Shown here piece by piece: positions 23,103 through 36,504 of a DNA stretch of 64,000 nt (position 1 is the stretch's first letter; the number at the start of each line of letters is the position of its first letter). Source of the stretch: Limanda limanda (lineage: Eukaryota > Chordata > Actinopteri > Pleuronectiformes > Pleuronectidae); contig NC_083651.1 of NCBI RefSeq assembly GCF_963576545.1, forward strand, positions 8,167,886-8,231,885. The letters are read 5' to 3'. The notes below the pieces were generated by a model. The model was not told the origin of the DNA. It saw nothing but the letters and a program-made list of their open reading frames with translations, and searched no databases. Made by a program: the position numbers and the translations under genes.

Positions 23103-26100
23103 TCTCAGGATACTAGTGCATTGAAAGAGGTACGTCTTACCATTAAAATGAACTCTTCACACAACGAAGTACTCAACTTAAGGTCTACCCAGATGAGCCA
23201 AAATCATTGTAACCGCTCCTGTTGGGCGTGGTCATAAGTGCATGAATGCAGACGTTATTCATCAGAGATTCTTTTTAAATACAGATACCAATATATACAT
23301 TACAAATATATCCAGAAAAAGGATGTATGTTTTTTTAAACTGAGTCAATTAATGTAATTTATCTTCACGACCATTAGACAACAAATGTTATTTGATGGTA
23401 TTCTTTATTGTATTTTTTGGGTTTTACATTTAATTTAGAAAAAGCAAAATCCCCTGTAAAATAACACACTTATTTAAAAAGCGTACTGTGGTACTCAGAT
23501 GACGTCAGAACAGCAAACAGCCCCACGTACTGTTTGTATGGAAACTGCATATTTAGAAATTTGTTGGGAGAAAAACTCGACCACTGCTGCTGCATAAACT
23601 TCTACTCTAAACGTTTCAAAGCTCTGTATGTTTTAAAGAAACTTTGGCTCAAATCACAGCTTCTGTTCACTTATTAAAAATCTATTTGGGTGCGAGTGAA
23701 ATATTCAATACTATGTTTCGGTCACATACCTCCGACAGTTATATATAGACTTTTATATACTGTACGTAAACTGTTTCATATCTAATATTCGATCCAGCAC
23801 CGGTGAAAGTATTTAGAAACATCACGAGATGGCTTTTTGCAAGTGTATACCTCTGCTAATGCCCCATTTCGCAATGTTGAAGAAAGGAAAAACAAATTCC
23901 GTGCATCACCGAGCACCAAAGTTCCTCATAAAGTTCAACCAAACACTATTTACTTCATAACCACTTGATTCTTGATGAATATGATTTCTGAATTTGCACA
24001 CAGCAGGGAGCCTCGATAGCAGCTCTGTGTTATTTTTGGCTTAACGGAATCCAGCGTGGAGAATCAGCTGGAATTTTTGCATTAGTTAATCCATTCTGAA
24101 TTCTCCTTCATTTTCTTCCAGAGCCTTCACTGTCTATTAGCCTGAGGCTAAGCACGAGTCAGTTGGGTCGGACCCACACCCTCCCTGTTTACACTGAAAG
24201 TCATCCACACATGGAACTAATTCTGTCTGCGCCCAGCACCGGGACCGCCTGCCGCATCCCCCCGCCAGCATCATCCTGTAAAACAATCTGTCACCAAGGC
24301 AACAGGCGGTGTTGGACACATCCACGGTTTAACAAGGAGCAGGAGTTGATTAGAAGTGGCCGGTCGCTGAGAAGAGAGTGATTAGGTTCCTGCAGAGCTG
24401 TGCAGAAACAGTCAGGATGACGTCAGCGTCCACACGTGCACATCATCGAGAAATAGAGTCCCCGTGTTTGTCTTGGCGAGCCCATATGTAACTGCTCTTA
24501 TTGAGCTTTTGTTAAGAGCATGTGTCAAAACGTGAGACATTGCAGATATCATCTTGCACGTGCCAGGAAAACTGTTTAGAGAAAGATTTAATGAGCCAAA
24601 GGTATTAATGCGTATTAAGGCTCTAAAGGCTCATTCTTGTCAAACTAACATTGCAACATCGCTGGACCGGCTTAGTATTATTTACTCAGCAAAGACTGAA
24701 GGAAAAAAGAAGAATAGCCCTGGACAAACACTGCGTGGTTGCTATCGTAAAATCTCCCCAACACTCTGTTAATGCTGTCACTGTTTGAATCAGCCTGTAA
24801 ATATTTGAGCAAAGTGTGGGTTTTTCCTGGTGAGCCTTTACTTTGTAGAACGAGAGGCCACATGAGAATCCTGACTGTATAGTGTAACATCAGATTTTTG
24901 GTCCTTTTTTCAAATCTAGGTCAGAAGGGCTGCCGAATGTACAGAAACGTGCAATATAAACACCCCCAACCCCCCCCGCCCAGCTCCGCGCCTGCACAAC
25001 TGTGTTCCTCGATGCCAGAGCTCTTACGTTCCTGTAGTCCGCCACCTTGACCTCAAAATGACAATCAAGCCACGTACTCCCATTCACTCGTGCATGCCCG
25101 GCATATTTGACGTGCCTTTTCGAAATAGAGACGAAGTGACTTCCTCTTTGTCTGAAGAGCCTTTGTCAGGAGACTGATGCAACCATGACTTGTGCATGTT
25201 GCACATTGAGGAATTTCATAAACAAATGGAGTTGACATTGGCTTTAAACCCGGCTGATAACAAACGTCTAGAGCTGAGTGTTGATTGCTTCTGAGCCCAC
25301 CCTTTTTTGAGTTTGATGCCAAACTCTACTTTAAATGTGAAGATATAAATCATGGCAGGGGATTCATGGCAGAGTCAGCGCTAAGCTAGAGCCGTGTGAT
25401 GCTAAGGCGAGTCGACGGTGTAGCAAACGCCACAGGATGTACAACTCAAGATGAGGTGGAAATAGATTTCTGACATGTGGACCACGCATCCTGGGGGGTT
25501 GGTTGGTACCGCTGCCCACACTTTTGTGGGGTGGGGGGGGACTAAGGTGGAGCGTTGTGGTTGGATGGATCAGTGGACCGACACAGATTGCCTTCCAGGT
25601 CTTTCTCGGTGCCAGTGTCCAGACGGATAATGATTAACCAAGAATGACTGGTGCTGGCTGGAACTGACCTGAGATCAAATCAGGTCTAGTCCAAAAGAGT
25701 TTCTCCATTTTTCTCCTATCTATCTACCTTCCTTTGTTGCACCATCCACCGTCTTTACCTTCCATCCTCTACCTCCTTGCATTGCTTGATTGTTCTCCTT
25801 CCCTTCTTCTTCACTTCTCCTCTCACATCCTTGATCCTTCTCTTACTTATTCCCCTACCTGTTGTCGTTTGCACCTTTTATTTGACCCAAACACTCTCCT
25901 TTCTCCCTCCATTCCCTCTTTTTATTTTTCGTAGAACGAGTGAGACACCATTAAAACCACTAATCTACTGCTGCTGTGCACGAGTCCAAAAATCGAAATG
26001 AAACCTGACATTTCTGAGCTTATTCCCAATATTTCCTGAGTCCGTTACCCTCATGTGGTCTCCTCTGACTGCTGGCATCATCCTGTTAAAAAAAGAGTGT

Positions 26101-26550
26101 GTGAGCCCAGCGTGCAGCAAAGCAAGGCGAGGTACTTATTTCTGAGCTTTAACTAAAACACAGAGAGAGCAACAACTGAACCAGCAAACGATCTGAAACT
26201 GGGAAAAATCGATTCGAAAATAATAGAGAAAAAGTAAATAAAATAGAATAGTTTAAACAAGTGAAAAAGACTCAGGATCATATTCCCCATCAACTTCCAG
26301 CTCTTTATTGAATAAACATTTACCCTGAACAAAGTGGTTGGATGAAGTGGTTTTTATGGCTGCATGCTGCATCAGATCCAAATATTCCATATGTCTTGTG
26401 CAGTATTTTTTACCCACTTTCCCAAATTCATTCTGACATATTTGCCGTCATTTAACATTTTGAGGTAACCGCAATGTAAAATAAACCTCTATAGGTTTTG
26501 GAAAACTTTGGCTTTTGGGGCAGGTCTCAAATCTTCTGGATGTTTTCAGC
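23103..26550. other. intergenic, no gene seen
   Basis: Unique-looking DNA with a CT-rich stretch at 25,690-25,930. Open frames over it are compositional. Confidence 0.6.
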
Positions 26551-26559
26551 CATGTTAGT

Positions 26560-27060
26560 GGTGTGTCTCCAGGTGTGGCAATGTCAGTCAGTTTGTGTTT
26601 CATAGATGGAAGTTGGCTAGCTCAACAACTATTAGATTGAATTGTAATGAAATGTGGCACTGACTTTTTTCTGCACAGAGGATAAATTCTGCTGACTTTG
26701 TTGATCACCATTACATTGAACACATCTTGCACCAATAATGTCACTTACAGTCAAGCTACACATATCATATCAGCCTCCTAAATGCCAGTTTTTTTCACCA
26801 ATATCCTTGAATTAGTTCTTGGGAAACTGTTGAAAGTGTCAAAAACACCCTAGCTCATAACATTGGTTAAGGGATCCATGCCAACATTTTATGGGTTCTT
26901 TCTTGGTCCTGTTCTTCAAACAAGTTTTGTGGAAATCTCTTAAGTTGTTTTTGCTTAATCCAACCAACAAACAGATAGGGGTGAAAAAATAACCTCCTTT
27001 GCAAGAGCTGCTGATGAGAGCACAAATTATGCAGCTAAATCCATGACATGGTGGGTTGAA
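26560..27060 (+). repeat. degraded interspersed repeat of teleost type
   Basis: CTCAACAACTATTAGATTG...ATGAAATGTGGCACTGAC near 26,620 and TTTTGTGGAAATCTC...AACAAACAGATAGGGGTG...ATAACCTCC near 26,920-26,995 match phrases I know from repeats common in percomorph genomes. Class not certain (retrotransposon tail likely). Confidence 0.45.
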
Positions 27061-27239
27061 AGACAAATTATTGTTTCTTTAAAAAGGGCGTTATTAAAAG
27101 GAGAGTGACCTACTACATCCTCCACTGGCTGGCTGACCTCAGCAGTTTGTCCTGTTACCTTAAACAAAAAGGACCGTCAAATCCATATCGAGAAATGGAA
27201 AACTCTTGCCTGAATAATTGGGAGTGAAGTATAACACAT

Positions 27240-27688
27240 TGTTATGGTTTAGTTAGATCTAGGACCCCACAGCAGACACGGACGAGAAGTTGTAGTTAAG
27301 AAATAAAGTTTATTTCCCGGAGATATGGAAACAGGCTGGAGTGGCAGGATGCTGGCTGGCTTGTAGATCCAGAGCGGAATCGAGGAAGCGGCATCAGCGG
27401 CAAGGCACACGAAGGTCTGGGTAGAAGTAAACAAAGGGATTAGCATACATCCAGAAATGCAGGAGTAGAGAAGCCAACGACGTAACAACTACCGAGAGTA
27501 CGGAATAATCCGGCGCTGAAGTGATGAGCGAACCAGACATTTATGGAGGAGTTGATGATATGGTTAGGATCCGGTGTGCCTCGTCTGCCTTCGCCAGGAG
27601 CCAATCCACGCCCCCTGACACACACAACACGTAGGAGGAACACAACAGAGAAGGAGGAGAACAGCAACAACAACACACAATCCTCACA
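27240..27688 (-). mobile_element. probable solo LTR with 5-bp duplication
   Basis: 449 bp; on the minus strand it runs TGTGAGGATTG ... CCATAACA, so it has TG...CA ends. The flanks are CACAT at 27,235-27,239 and 27,689-27,693. An AATAAA about 375 bp into it fits a polyadenylation signal near the R/U5 part. The right flank is CA-rich, so the duplication could be chance. Confidence 0.55.
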
Positions 27689-27693
27689 CACAT

Positions 27694-30600
27694 GCTGTCA
27701 TATTCCTTTCACCAGAAACATAGTAGTAATACATTAATGTTTTCCAATAATTGTACTACAGCCCATTGAAAGACACATGGCCCTGTTACTGGTGACACTT
27801 ACAAGCCAACCAAATGACCAAGCAACCACCCAACCTAGCAACCCCCTAGCCAGCCAGCCAGCCAACCAACAAACCAAACAACCAACCGACTAATCGACCA
27901 ATCGATCAACCAACAAACCAGCCAACCAACGTGGTTATCATACATCCTGTGTCTATTTGGCAGAGGGAGCAGATAAGTATTTCCCTGCAGGCATTGGATC
28001 AGACATCACATTACAATGTAGTACAATGTGTCCCACTGTAATTTATCTTAATTACTAATTAGCTGTGGTTGACTGCCGCTGCTAATTCCTTCTCATACAA
28101 CACCGAAAGCTCTGCTCAGCACTAGAAGGCAACACGGCCAAGAAATACACACAGGTGCTGAATGTCAAGAAACTGATGCCATTTCCTAACCTCCCTCCTT
28201 AGCTTTCAGCAGATGCTCCAACCCAGTAATACAAAAACAACCTCTACTCTTCATCCTGCTCCCCCCCCTCTGTCATCGCAGTCCTTCTGTGGTTACTGAA
28301 AGAGTTTTGTCTGTGTTTGGATGAGCTCATCGGAGAAGGATGTTTCACAGCTCCACACACTCTTTCATCTACGGGACCTCGGACTGAGCACTCTGATGCT
28401 TTCGAGCAAAACAGGTTGGATCTATGGAGCAGGATTCTGGAGCAGGTTTTGAAGCATTGTTTCAGTCCACCCTGATTAAGAGCTATACCGTACCTTTTTT
28501 CGGGATTAAAGATGGAACAAGAACTAGTCACTTAATATCGACATCTGTCTTTAGCCTCCTCTTCTTAACTGTGGCCACAATTAAAAGAATACAAAAATAC
28601 ACAATGACAAGTCTGTTCTTGGAGGATCATGCCTTTAAAAGGTTTGGAGCACCTCATGGTGAACGGCAATGAAATTGGATAACCAACAAGGTAAAGTGGG
28701 TAACGAGTCAGGGTAACCCCAGTTTCCCTTCAGATCACTACGGAAGGTTCAGACTTGACCAGTCTGTGTTTAAATTATTATAAGCAAATCTTGTGCCATT
28801 TCTTAACCATGGAAACATTTCTAAAAAGCTAGTTTTAGTTTAATTTAGACGACTTCCTGTGGAAAATCATGTTTGATCTTACAATTACAAACTTATTGAC
28901 ATTGATTAAACCTGTCTGCTGTTATTCCAGCTGCAGTAGCACTGGTTTTATTTTATGTTTTACTTTTTTTTTAATGTTTTTTAAATGCTTCTGATCTGTA
29001 CTTTTGTACTTCTCCTATTTCTGTAAACCACATTGAATGACCTTTGTGTTTGATAATGCACTGTACCAATACATTTGTAGTGGGTGCCAACAGTTAATAC
29101 GTTACTAACAAATTGTATTTCTATAATTCATAAAATAAGTTTTTTAAGAATTGAATCTCCTGCCACTAACTGTAAAAACATTGAGATGCTGTTGACACAG
29201 TGCATGAAGAGACATTAAACAAGCCTCCTCTCCTGAGGCTGGAATTTTCTGGTTGAACCGGAGTGACTCTTGGTTTCCAGCACATGACGGGGGTGTAATG
29301 AAGATGACTGCGCAATCAACACACTAAAGTCCTTCTGTGACAAGAGTGCTGTAACTGATGTGGAGCCTAAAGCAATGACTCCTGACTGTGTTTTTACCAG
29401 AATGTGAGACAGTAAGATTAAATTATAAGAACCTTTCGGTAGGAATGGAGTCAGTCTCTCACTCTTTTACTTTCTCTTCTATTAATTAGTAGTGTGGCTC
29501 CTCTTGAAGGTTCTCAGGGGCCTCTGGGTCGTCCTAATTTTGAAACAGTGGTCTGAGAGGTTACAGACGCAGCCTGTTGAGTTCTCTGATTCCCCAGGAC
29601 GGCTGGGAAAATCTGTGCTAAGGAAGTAAAGTGGGAACTGTGCTGTGGTAGCTACTTTCTGGCAAACTGTGCTGGACAGCTCGGTGAAAAAATAGGAAAA
29701 ATTATTTTATAAATCATTTTTTTCTTATCCACGGTATTTAATCTTGACAGTCACATCAACTTATCAAACTTGTTTGAAGGTAACAAGTCAACATATTTGT
29801 ATCTTAGCCAGATATTAAATCTGTTTGATGGATAACATGTCAGGAAACCTGTCTGGAAAGTGGATTATGTGGTTGTCACAGTCATTTAAATTTTCAGAAA
29901 TCAGAACATAAATGCTGGACAGGAGGCAAATAACCAGGAAAAACCCTTTACTCTCACAGGAAATCAGATAATTATACATTTATATTCAAAAAGGATCTAT
30001 GCATGATTATCAGGAGAAACCTGTGTGATTGAAGTAGCGAAGCCACTTCAGAGAAATTCCTACTGCTCAGAATCTGAGGTTTTTTCCGTCTATTAGGGTC
30101 ATAATATACAAATTTTCTCACCTGTCAAGCCTTTAAAAATCATCTGGCTTCCTCTCGCCTCCAGGGTTTTACAATAAATCAGTTGTGGCATTTTCTATCT
30201 ATGGTAATAGTAACAATATTGCCCAGGAGGCTTTTTGAGGACCACTGTGGGGATTATCTGTTTGTTAACCCAAATTATGAAATGTATCCTTCTAATTAAG
30301 TGCTAAATTAAGTAATTTAGGTTTAACTGTGAAATGTTCTGTATACCTGCAATTGCCAAGAACTTCCTCTGAACCATGAAATGCAGCCTCACAGTTTCCC
30401 AGAGAATTTGGGTCAAACTGTGACACACGTCTCTGTAATTAGCTTCAAATGTGTCACTGAAATCAGGAGGCAAAAATGCTTCATTTCCGTTCACCCAAGA
30501 CCTCCGTGACTAATGTGACCAAATCAGCTCTTTTGTAGGTGTGTGCTACAGTAGGAACAGACATGTAATCATTTGTATAATCACTGGTCTGGTCTGTTAT

Positions 30601-33100
30601 TATGTTGCCAACAAGAGTAAAACCTGCGTAAAGGTGCAAAAGGACATGCATCTGAAAGAGAGAAACGTAACAAAGGGTGGATGAGGGGAAGACGATGACA
30701 GAAAATGTGTGTGTGTGTGTATGGGCGGTGACACAGAAAAGATGGAGTGCATGAGAACAGAGGTGCAATAGACCAGGATGTGTGCAAGACGAAATACATG
30801 TATAACCACTGCAGTGCAAATGGAATATATTTGAACAATCTTGAGACTAAATCCAGTGACTGTTGGTATTTATTTCCATAGAACACATCAATATTAGCAT
30901 ATCTCCCCGTCCCAATACATTATACCAATGCATATAAGAAGAAATGCATGGAAGATTGAAGACAGATCTGATGGACAGATGTAGTAAGTAATCATAATAA
31001 GGATGGTGGATGAAGTGATGCACACTGACAGCTTGTGAAATGTATTTAATAAAGACATCATATACTGTATATATCCACATGTACCCTACAGCATCGTCTG
31101 ACTTTCTATGTGTACATGTGTACATGTGTGTTATCTGCAAACATGTAAGGGAACACATTACAAGGCTACCGGGTAAATAGGTTGTCAACACTTATTTCAT
31201 CATGCACACACAGATACATGCAGACCCAGCTAGGACGATTGCTCTGACTTGCTGGACACAAATTCCCTAGAGAACCATTCCCTCACATAAACAATTATGA
31301 TAACATGGCCTAACCTTACACCCACCAAGACTTAACTCTATGATTAAAGATTATAGCTTGTGAGCACACAAGCAACCGGGAGATAAATTACCTTATTGTG
31401 TTTTCATAATATCATTTTGTAATATAATTCTTGGGCTGTCACATAAAAGTTGAATCTTCAATCGATTGTCTGGGGACATTTTCCAGAAAGAAGCTGGAGA
31501 GTGAGTGTCCCTTACACTGTTCTCAGGTGTAGAATTAATTTGAAGTTGTCTTTTACCTTCTGTTTAGAAGTGGTGAAACTAAATATGACAAAGACTCTAT
31601 TTTTTGGTTATTCTCAAATGTAGGTAAAACAAATGTTGCACCTTTGTTACTTTAATTAGCTCAAGGGGATTACTTGTTTACTGTATACCATGAACATCAC
31701 TGGGGTCTTGAAAATATTTTGTATTATTCATATTGATCAACCTTAATCTGATTAACCTGGTTCTTAATCATATTCTTAGATGAACATGCACATTCAGCTA
31801 CAACAGAACACTTGATATACTGCACCACATTCTGTGCTTTACTTTGCCAAATTATCAGTTGTATTGAACGTATTGTGTTATGCAAACTGCTGCTCTCCTC
31901 CAGTTGTTCTTTTTACTTACTGTATTTCTTACATACTATTCCTCTATTGCGCCATTGAAGGGGCTCCTGCTAATTTCTTGCAGAGCCTGTGAGGATAAAA
32001 ACAAGAAGCAGCAGAGATCATGCCTCAAAGGGAAGGTATTAGGTCATATTGATGTTGGTTAAAGTGGCAGATGTTTTATAAGAGCTCCACAGAGAGAGAG
32101 AAGAGGGAGATGAAGTGGTCTTGGCAGATTGACACGGCTCATCATCCTCCTCCAGATCTCCCTGGTTGATCTCAGCCTCCTGAGCCAAATGTGGGCTGTT
32201 ACGGAACTGGTGCTAGTTAATGAAACAGAAGTTACACAAGAGTCACGGGAGTGAATCCACAGCGTCTCGTGACCGTTTGCGATGAGGGGTCAGAGGTGTC
32301 ATGCGATCTTGTTTGTTTTGGGACAAGACTGTCTGGACCCTCATCACCTCTAATATTTGCAGAGGGGAAAGATGAAGCTGTTACATCACGAGGGGGGGGG
32401 GGGGGGGTCTTAAGGAGAACGTTTGTATAAGATGTCTTTACTCTGTTATGACTTTTTTTATTCTGACCTGAAGTTTTGATCTCAACCTGAATTAAAAACA
32501 AAAAAGTCAGACTTAAAACCAAAATGTTATACTTTATCAAAAAATTGTAAATAAAAGATCACTTCTTTTGAGAGTTGAATAGTAAAAAGTGCATGCATCC
32601 GCTTTACCAAACACAACATTAGAGGCACTCAGTGCGGGACAAGCTCATTTTAATCTGAAAATATTTATTTTTTTCTTTACGTTTACAGTATGTTTATTTG
32701 AGGGGGTTTTGTATTTGTTAAATAGTTGAGAAATAGGAAGGTGTTTGGAGATAAAGATAATAAAGCCGATTAATTTGCAGTTTTGCTGCCAATGACTGTG
32801 AGAGGATTTTGGTCAAGTATTATTTTCTACTGCAGTGAAATTCATCAGGGGAAGTTTGATAATGATGTCTGTGGAGTAGACTGAATCTGGGGGAAAAGAA
32901 AACTGCAAAACCTAACGTTTTAGAGATAAACATTTTAAATCCTACAATAGAAACATTTCTTTTAACAGTAAGTGGTAAAATGTACTGTTTTGTGAGTTTA
33001 GTAAACAGACAGAATTTGTTTATTTACAAAAAATCAAGTGTTCACTGTTCTCCCCTTGGCTTTGCCCTTTGACGCACAAAGTTAATGAAGTTACTTAAGT
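27694..33100. other. intergenic, no gene seen
   Basis: Includes a degenerate CCAA/CCAG tetranucleotide stretch at 27,798-27,932 and a short GT run at 30,708-30,721. A G16 run lies at 32,392-32,407. The block near 28,040-28,090 (TTAATTACTAATTAGCTG) has several TAATTA cores and could be a regulatory element. No coding signature. Confidence 0.5.
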
Positions 33101-33109
33101 ACGCTGATT

Positions 33110-33480
33110 GTCCCCAAAGATAGGCACACCACTCACAGAGGCCGCAAAGACATGGAAAATGACCACAACGAGGCTCAGAATGAGCACAAAGGGACCCAAA
33201 TGAGTGAATGTTATTCCACTAAGAAACAAAATCCCCACAAATGAATGAAAGACTATCGTGAAGAGAAAAAGGACCAAGAAAGAGGCAACATGTCCACAGA
33301 AGATACAAAATGAGCACAAAGGGACTTAGAACCACCATGAAGAAATGAAAAAATGACCATGAGAAGAAAAATATATCAAAACGAGATTTGCGATGTCCAC
33401 AAAGAGATACACAATAGACACACGTAAATGAAATTACCATGAAACGATAAAGACCAATAAAAGATACAATATGTCCAAAC
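33110..33480. repeat. degenerate tandem repeat (CACAAAG.GA..CAAAATGA-type unit)
   Basis: Phrases such as TGAGCACAAAGGGAC, TGTCCACAAAGAGATAC, ATGTCCACAGAAGATAC and GAATGAGCACAAAGG recur at irregular spacing of roughly 20-45 bp. A decayed minisatellite. Confidence 0.6.
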
Positions 33481-34440
33481 TATTGCGAAGTATGTTGAAA
33501 CACCTTTCAGTCGTTTAAAGACTGCTCCAGTCGTGGCCTTCAGACTGCCAGTTACAGTTCCTTTTGTTCACAGATTCCATTTTAAAACCACATAAATTCA
33601 TCAAAACAAACTTAGATGGAGCCGCACACTTATTTTCCCAGGTCATTGCTCATTCGGGCTCCAGCTGAGGACAGCGGGGAGCTGTCAGATAAAAATGAGC
33701 AGCCAGAAGAGAGAAGAACTGAACTAACTCACTTTGAATGGCAGAGGGATATGGGAGCGACCTCCTCTGTGTCGTCTCAGGAGGCCTGCAGTCACATCTG
33801 GAGCAGAAACATGGAAACACACGTAAAAACCTTCTGCTGTTTGTCGTTAAAAAACTTGTTGTGTTGTGGATTAAAATGTGTCTGTTTGCTTGTTTAAACG
33901 TCAGCAACAGTAAATGATTCACATTTCTGTATCGTTTCCTCATTTACTGCCGTCCTTGAAGCAGCTATAGCTCAGCAAAGTGATTAATTGGAACGGTTTA
34001 AATTTCTCAACATTTGTTTACAGTTCTATGGGTACAAACAAAAGGTGGAGGCTGAGGTTTCCCTCTGTAGGGCATTCAGAAAATGTGAAACATCACTGAC
34101 TCATACAATAGACGCCACATCCAACATCTGGTTAAAGACCAGAAAAACACAAGCAATTAGAAACAGCAAACTCATCTCTCTACTCTTTCTATCTGTCTGT
34201 TGTCCTCCTGTTGTCTGCTTCTCATTCTCTCTGTGTATCATTCAGATCATTTGTGATTGTTCAGTCGAATACAGAAGAATAACCTTGAGTATGGTAATAA
34301 GATCTGTGAGATAAACTGAATTACATTCACTGGTTTGAAACAAAAAATCATATTAAAAGAGTTCATCACTGCAGTTTATTTACAAACTGGCATACAAATC
34401 ATACGACTTTGAAACTGGAAATAATTTTGCATCCCAGTCT
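33481..34440. other. intergenic, no gene seen
   Basis: No coding signature and no repeat that I can name. Confidence 0.55.
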
Positions 34441-34444
34441 CCTA

Positions 34445-34642
34445 TCATTAAACGTTACAGCAGAGAGACAGGCTGATGGGCAGAGTTTTTGTCCTGCAAC
34501 CAGGAGGTTGGCAGCTCTATCCTCAGTCTTCCACATGTACATGCCGAAGTTTATTGGGCAAGATGATGAACCCCCAGATGTTCAGTGCACGTATTGTAAG
34601 TTGCTTTGGATAAAAGCATTGGCCATATTAATGTAATGTTAA
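34445..34642 (+). mobile_element. tRNA-derived SINE with L2-type 3' tail
   Basis: Head and middle (GCAACCAGGAGGTTGGCAGC..., TTCCACATGTACATGCCGAAG, TTGGGCAAGATGATGAACCCCC) fit a fish tRNA-type SINE. The 3' part GTAAGTTGCTTTGGATAAAAGC and ending ATTAATGTAATGTT match the tail of the LINE fragment at 45,411-45,730 in the opposite orientation. Confidence 0.7.
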
Positions 34643-34747
34643 ACAGTACATAAATGCACTGCACATCTAGTGCAGTTGTAATAAACAAATAATGAAAACC
34701 ATTGAACCTCAACACATTTCCCCAGTTTCAATCAGAATCAAAATAAC

Positions 34748-35501
34748 TGTTACGCCCCCTGGTGGCTCGTAGCTGGACATAACATAAATGCAACAGGTCT
34801 GAATAAGTGAGGGTGCAATCACACAAAACACAAGACCAGATATAAGATAAAGACAGTATTTATTTAGACAAAGCAACACAGGGATCAACAAGGACTAACA
34901 GTGGCACCAAAGAAAAAGAACACAAAGAAATCCCCCCCCGCCTTTACAGGTGCTTAGCACCCAAAAGTACAGCGGGTGGTGCTCACTCTAACCTGAGGTA
35001 TTAACAAACAGTAAACCTACGTGAGTGTGATATGTAAACCCCGGAGTATCTTACCTATCCTTGTAGTCCCTGTGCGCACAACAAACAAAGTAAACAAAGA
35101 CAAAAGACAAAACAAAAGTAGGCTGCTACAACTTAAACTACTGGTAAAAACTCACACAAGACACCAGCAAACATCAGGACCAAACAAAACAATCAGCGCT
35201 CTGACACAGCTCACCACAAAAGCCTCCTCTCGCCAACAAAACAAACACAGGACTATTTAAAGGGGAAGGGTTGACGAGAGATCTGTCACAGGTGGGGTGA
35301 TTGGAAGATTGAATGCAGGTGAGATGAGCGGCCATGATACTTCTTCTTCTGGCCACTTCACTGGCACGTCCTGCCCAAGAGCTCCCCCTTCCAGTCACTG
35401 GAGGCATCACCAGTCTATAAGGACTTGGGAACAAAACAACAACACAAGACAGAACACAACACATGTATACATACAGGACATACAGAACACTGTCCGTAAC
35501 A
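34748..35501 (-). repeat. 3' LTR, 754 bp
   Basis: In element sense it starts TGTTACGGACAGTG and ends GGGGGCGTAACA. An AATAAA lies about 110 bp before its end, fitting a polyadenylation signal. Only about 67 bp of its end and about 15 bp of its start are repeated at the other side of the element. Confidence 0.92.
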
Positions 35502-35512
35502 CTCCCCCCCAT
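35502..35512 (-). other. polypurine tract
   Basis: Element-sense ATGGGGGGGAG directly before the 3' LTR, the usual site where plus-strand DNA synthesis starts. Confidence 0.85.
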
Positions 35513-35571
35513 AAAGAGTCAGCCCAGGGCTGACGATACCTTAAACCATCCCGTAAACCCCAAAATCAATA

Positions 35572-36504
35572 TCAATTTCCCACAGAGGTTTTGAGGACTA
35601 CTGACCAACAATATTTACACGCTGACAGAGCGTCTGCAAACACATTCTCGGTGCCCTTTTTGTGGTGGATCACCAGGTTGTAATTCTCAATAAACAAAGA
35701 CCAACGCATCAGTCGTTGGTTGTGGTTGTGCATGCGATGCAGAAACACTAGCGGATTGTGGTCCGTGTAAATCACCACAGGCTCCGCACTAGACCCAACA
35801 TACACCTCAAAAAATTGAAGCGCAAGCAGCAAAGCCAACGTCTCCTGTTCTATGGTAGAGTAGTGCATTTGGCTACTATTAAACTTCTTCGAAAAGAATC
35901 CTACAGGGTGGACCAAACCCTCAGAATCCATCTGAGTTAAAACTGCACCAGCACCAATACCGCTCGCATCGACTTCCATGGAAAACGGTTTACTAAAATC
36001 AGGAGCACTGAGTACTGGCGCATTACACAAGAGTGCTTTACAACACTCAAAGGCAGTTTGACACCTGTCTGACCAGACAAACTTTACCAATGGACTGATC
36101 AAGTCAGTCATTGGGGCTGCAACAGAAGAGAAGTTCCTACAGAACCCTCGGTAGTAACCAGTCATTCCGAGGAATCGGCGTAACTCTCGCCGAGTGGTGG
36201 GCACTGGGAAAGATGTGATTGCTGCGATTTTGGCCTCCAAGGGACGCACTTGGCCTCCGCCCACCTGTTTACCCAAGTAGGTCACAGTTGCCTTCCCAAA
36301 CTCACACTTTGCCAGGTTCAGTGTCAGGGATGCATCAGCCAGTCGCTGAAACACAGTTCTTAGCGAGTCCACATGAGCAGTCCACTCTGATGAGTGTATT
36401 ACCACATCATCCAAATATGCAGTACAGTTAGGTACACCACTAAACACAATATTCACCAACCTTTGGAAAGTGGCCGGAGCGTTTCTCATTCCGAAAGCCA
36501 TCAC
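35572..36504 (-). CDS. pol part 2: reverse transcriptase C-terminal half and RNase H
   Basis: 310 codons in a different frame from the upstream pol. It begins with the RT strand MAFGMRNAPATFQ and holds the catalytic YLDD at residues 30-33, the thumb (YLGKQV, RRFLGMTGYYRGFCRNF at about 75-125) and RNase H with D178 (EVDAS), E220, D247 (YTDHNP) and D290 (FADALS). The frame is open upstream only to about 36,525. Its own start is not a real initiation site, since it is cut from the rest of RT by a frameshift. It stops 70 bp before the 3' LTR, so no env-like gene follows. Confidence 0.93.
   Translation of the reverse strand: MMAFGMRNAPATFQRLVNIVFSGVPNCTAYLDDVVIHSSEWTAHVDSLRTVFQRLADASLTLNLAKCEFGKATVTYLGKQVGGGQVRPLEAKIAAITSFPVPTTRRELRRFLGMTGYYRGFCRNFSSVAAPMTDLISPLVKFVWSDRCQTAFECCKALLCNAPVLSAPDFSKPFSMEVDASGIGAGAVLTQMDSEGLVHPVGFFSKKFNSSQMHYSTIEQETLALLLALQFFEVYVGSSAEPVVIYTDHNPLVFLHRMHNHNQRLMRWSLFIENYNLVIHHKKGTENVFADALSACKYCWSVVLKTSVGN

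Noticed and set aside
35502..35571. An env-like gene downstream of pol
   Set aside because: Only 70 bp separate the RNase H stop from the 3' LTR.
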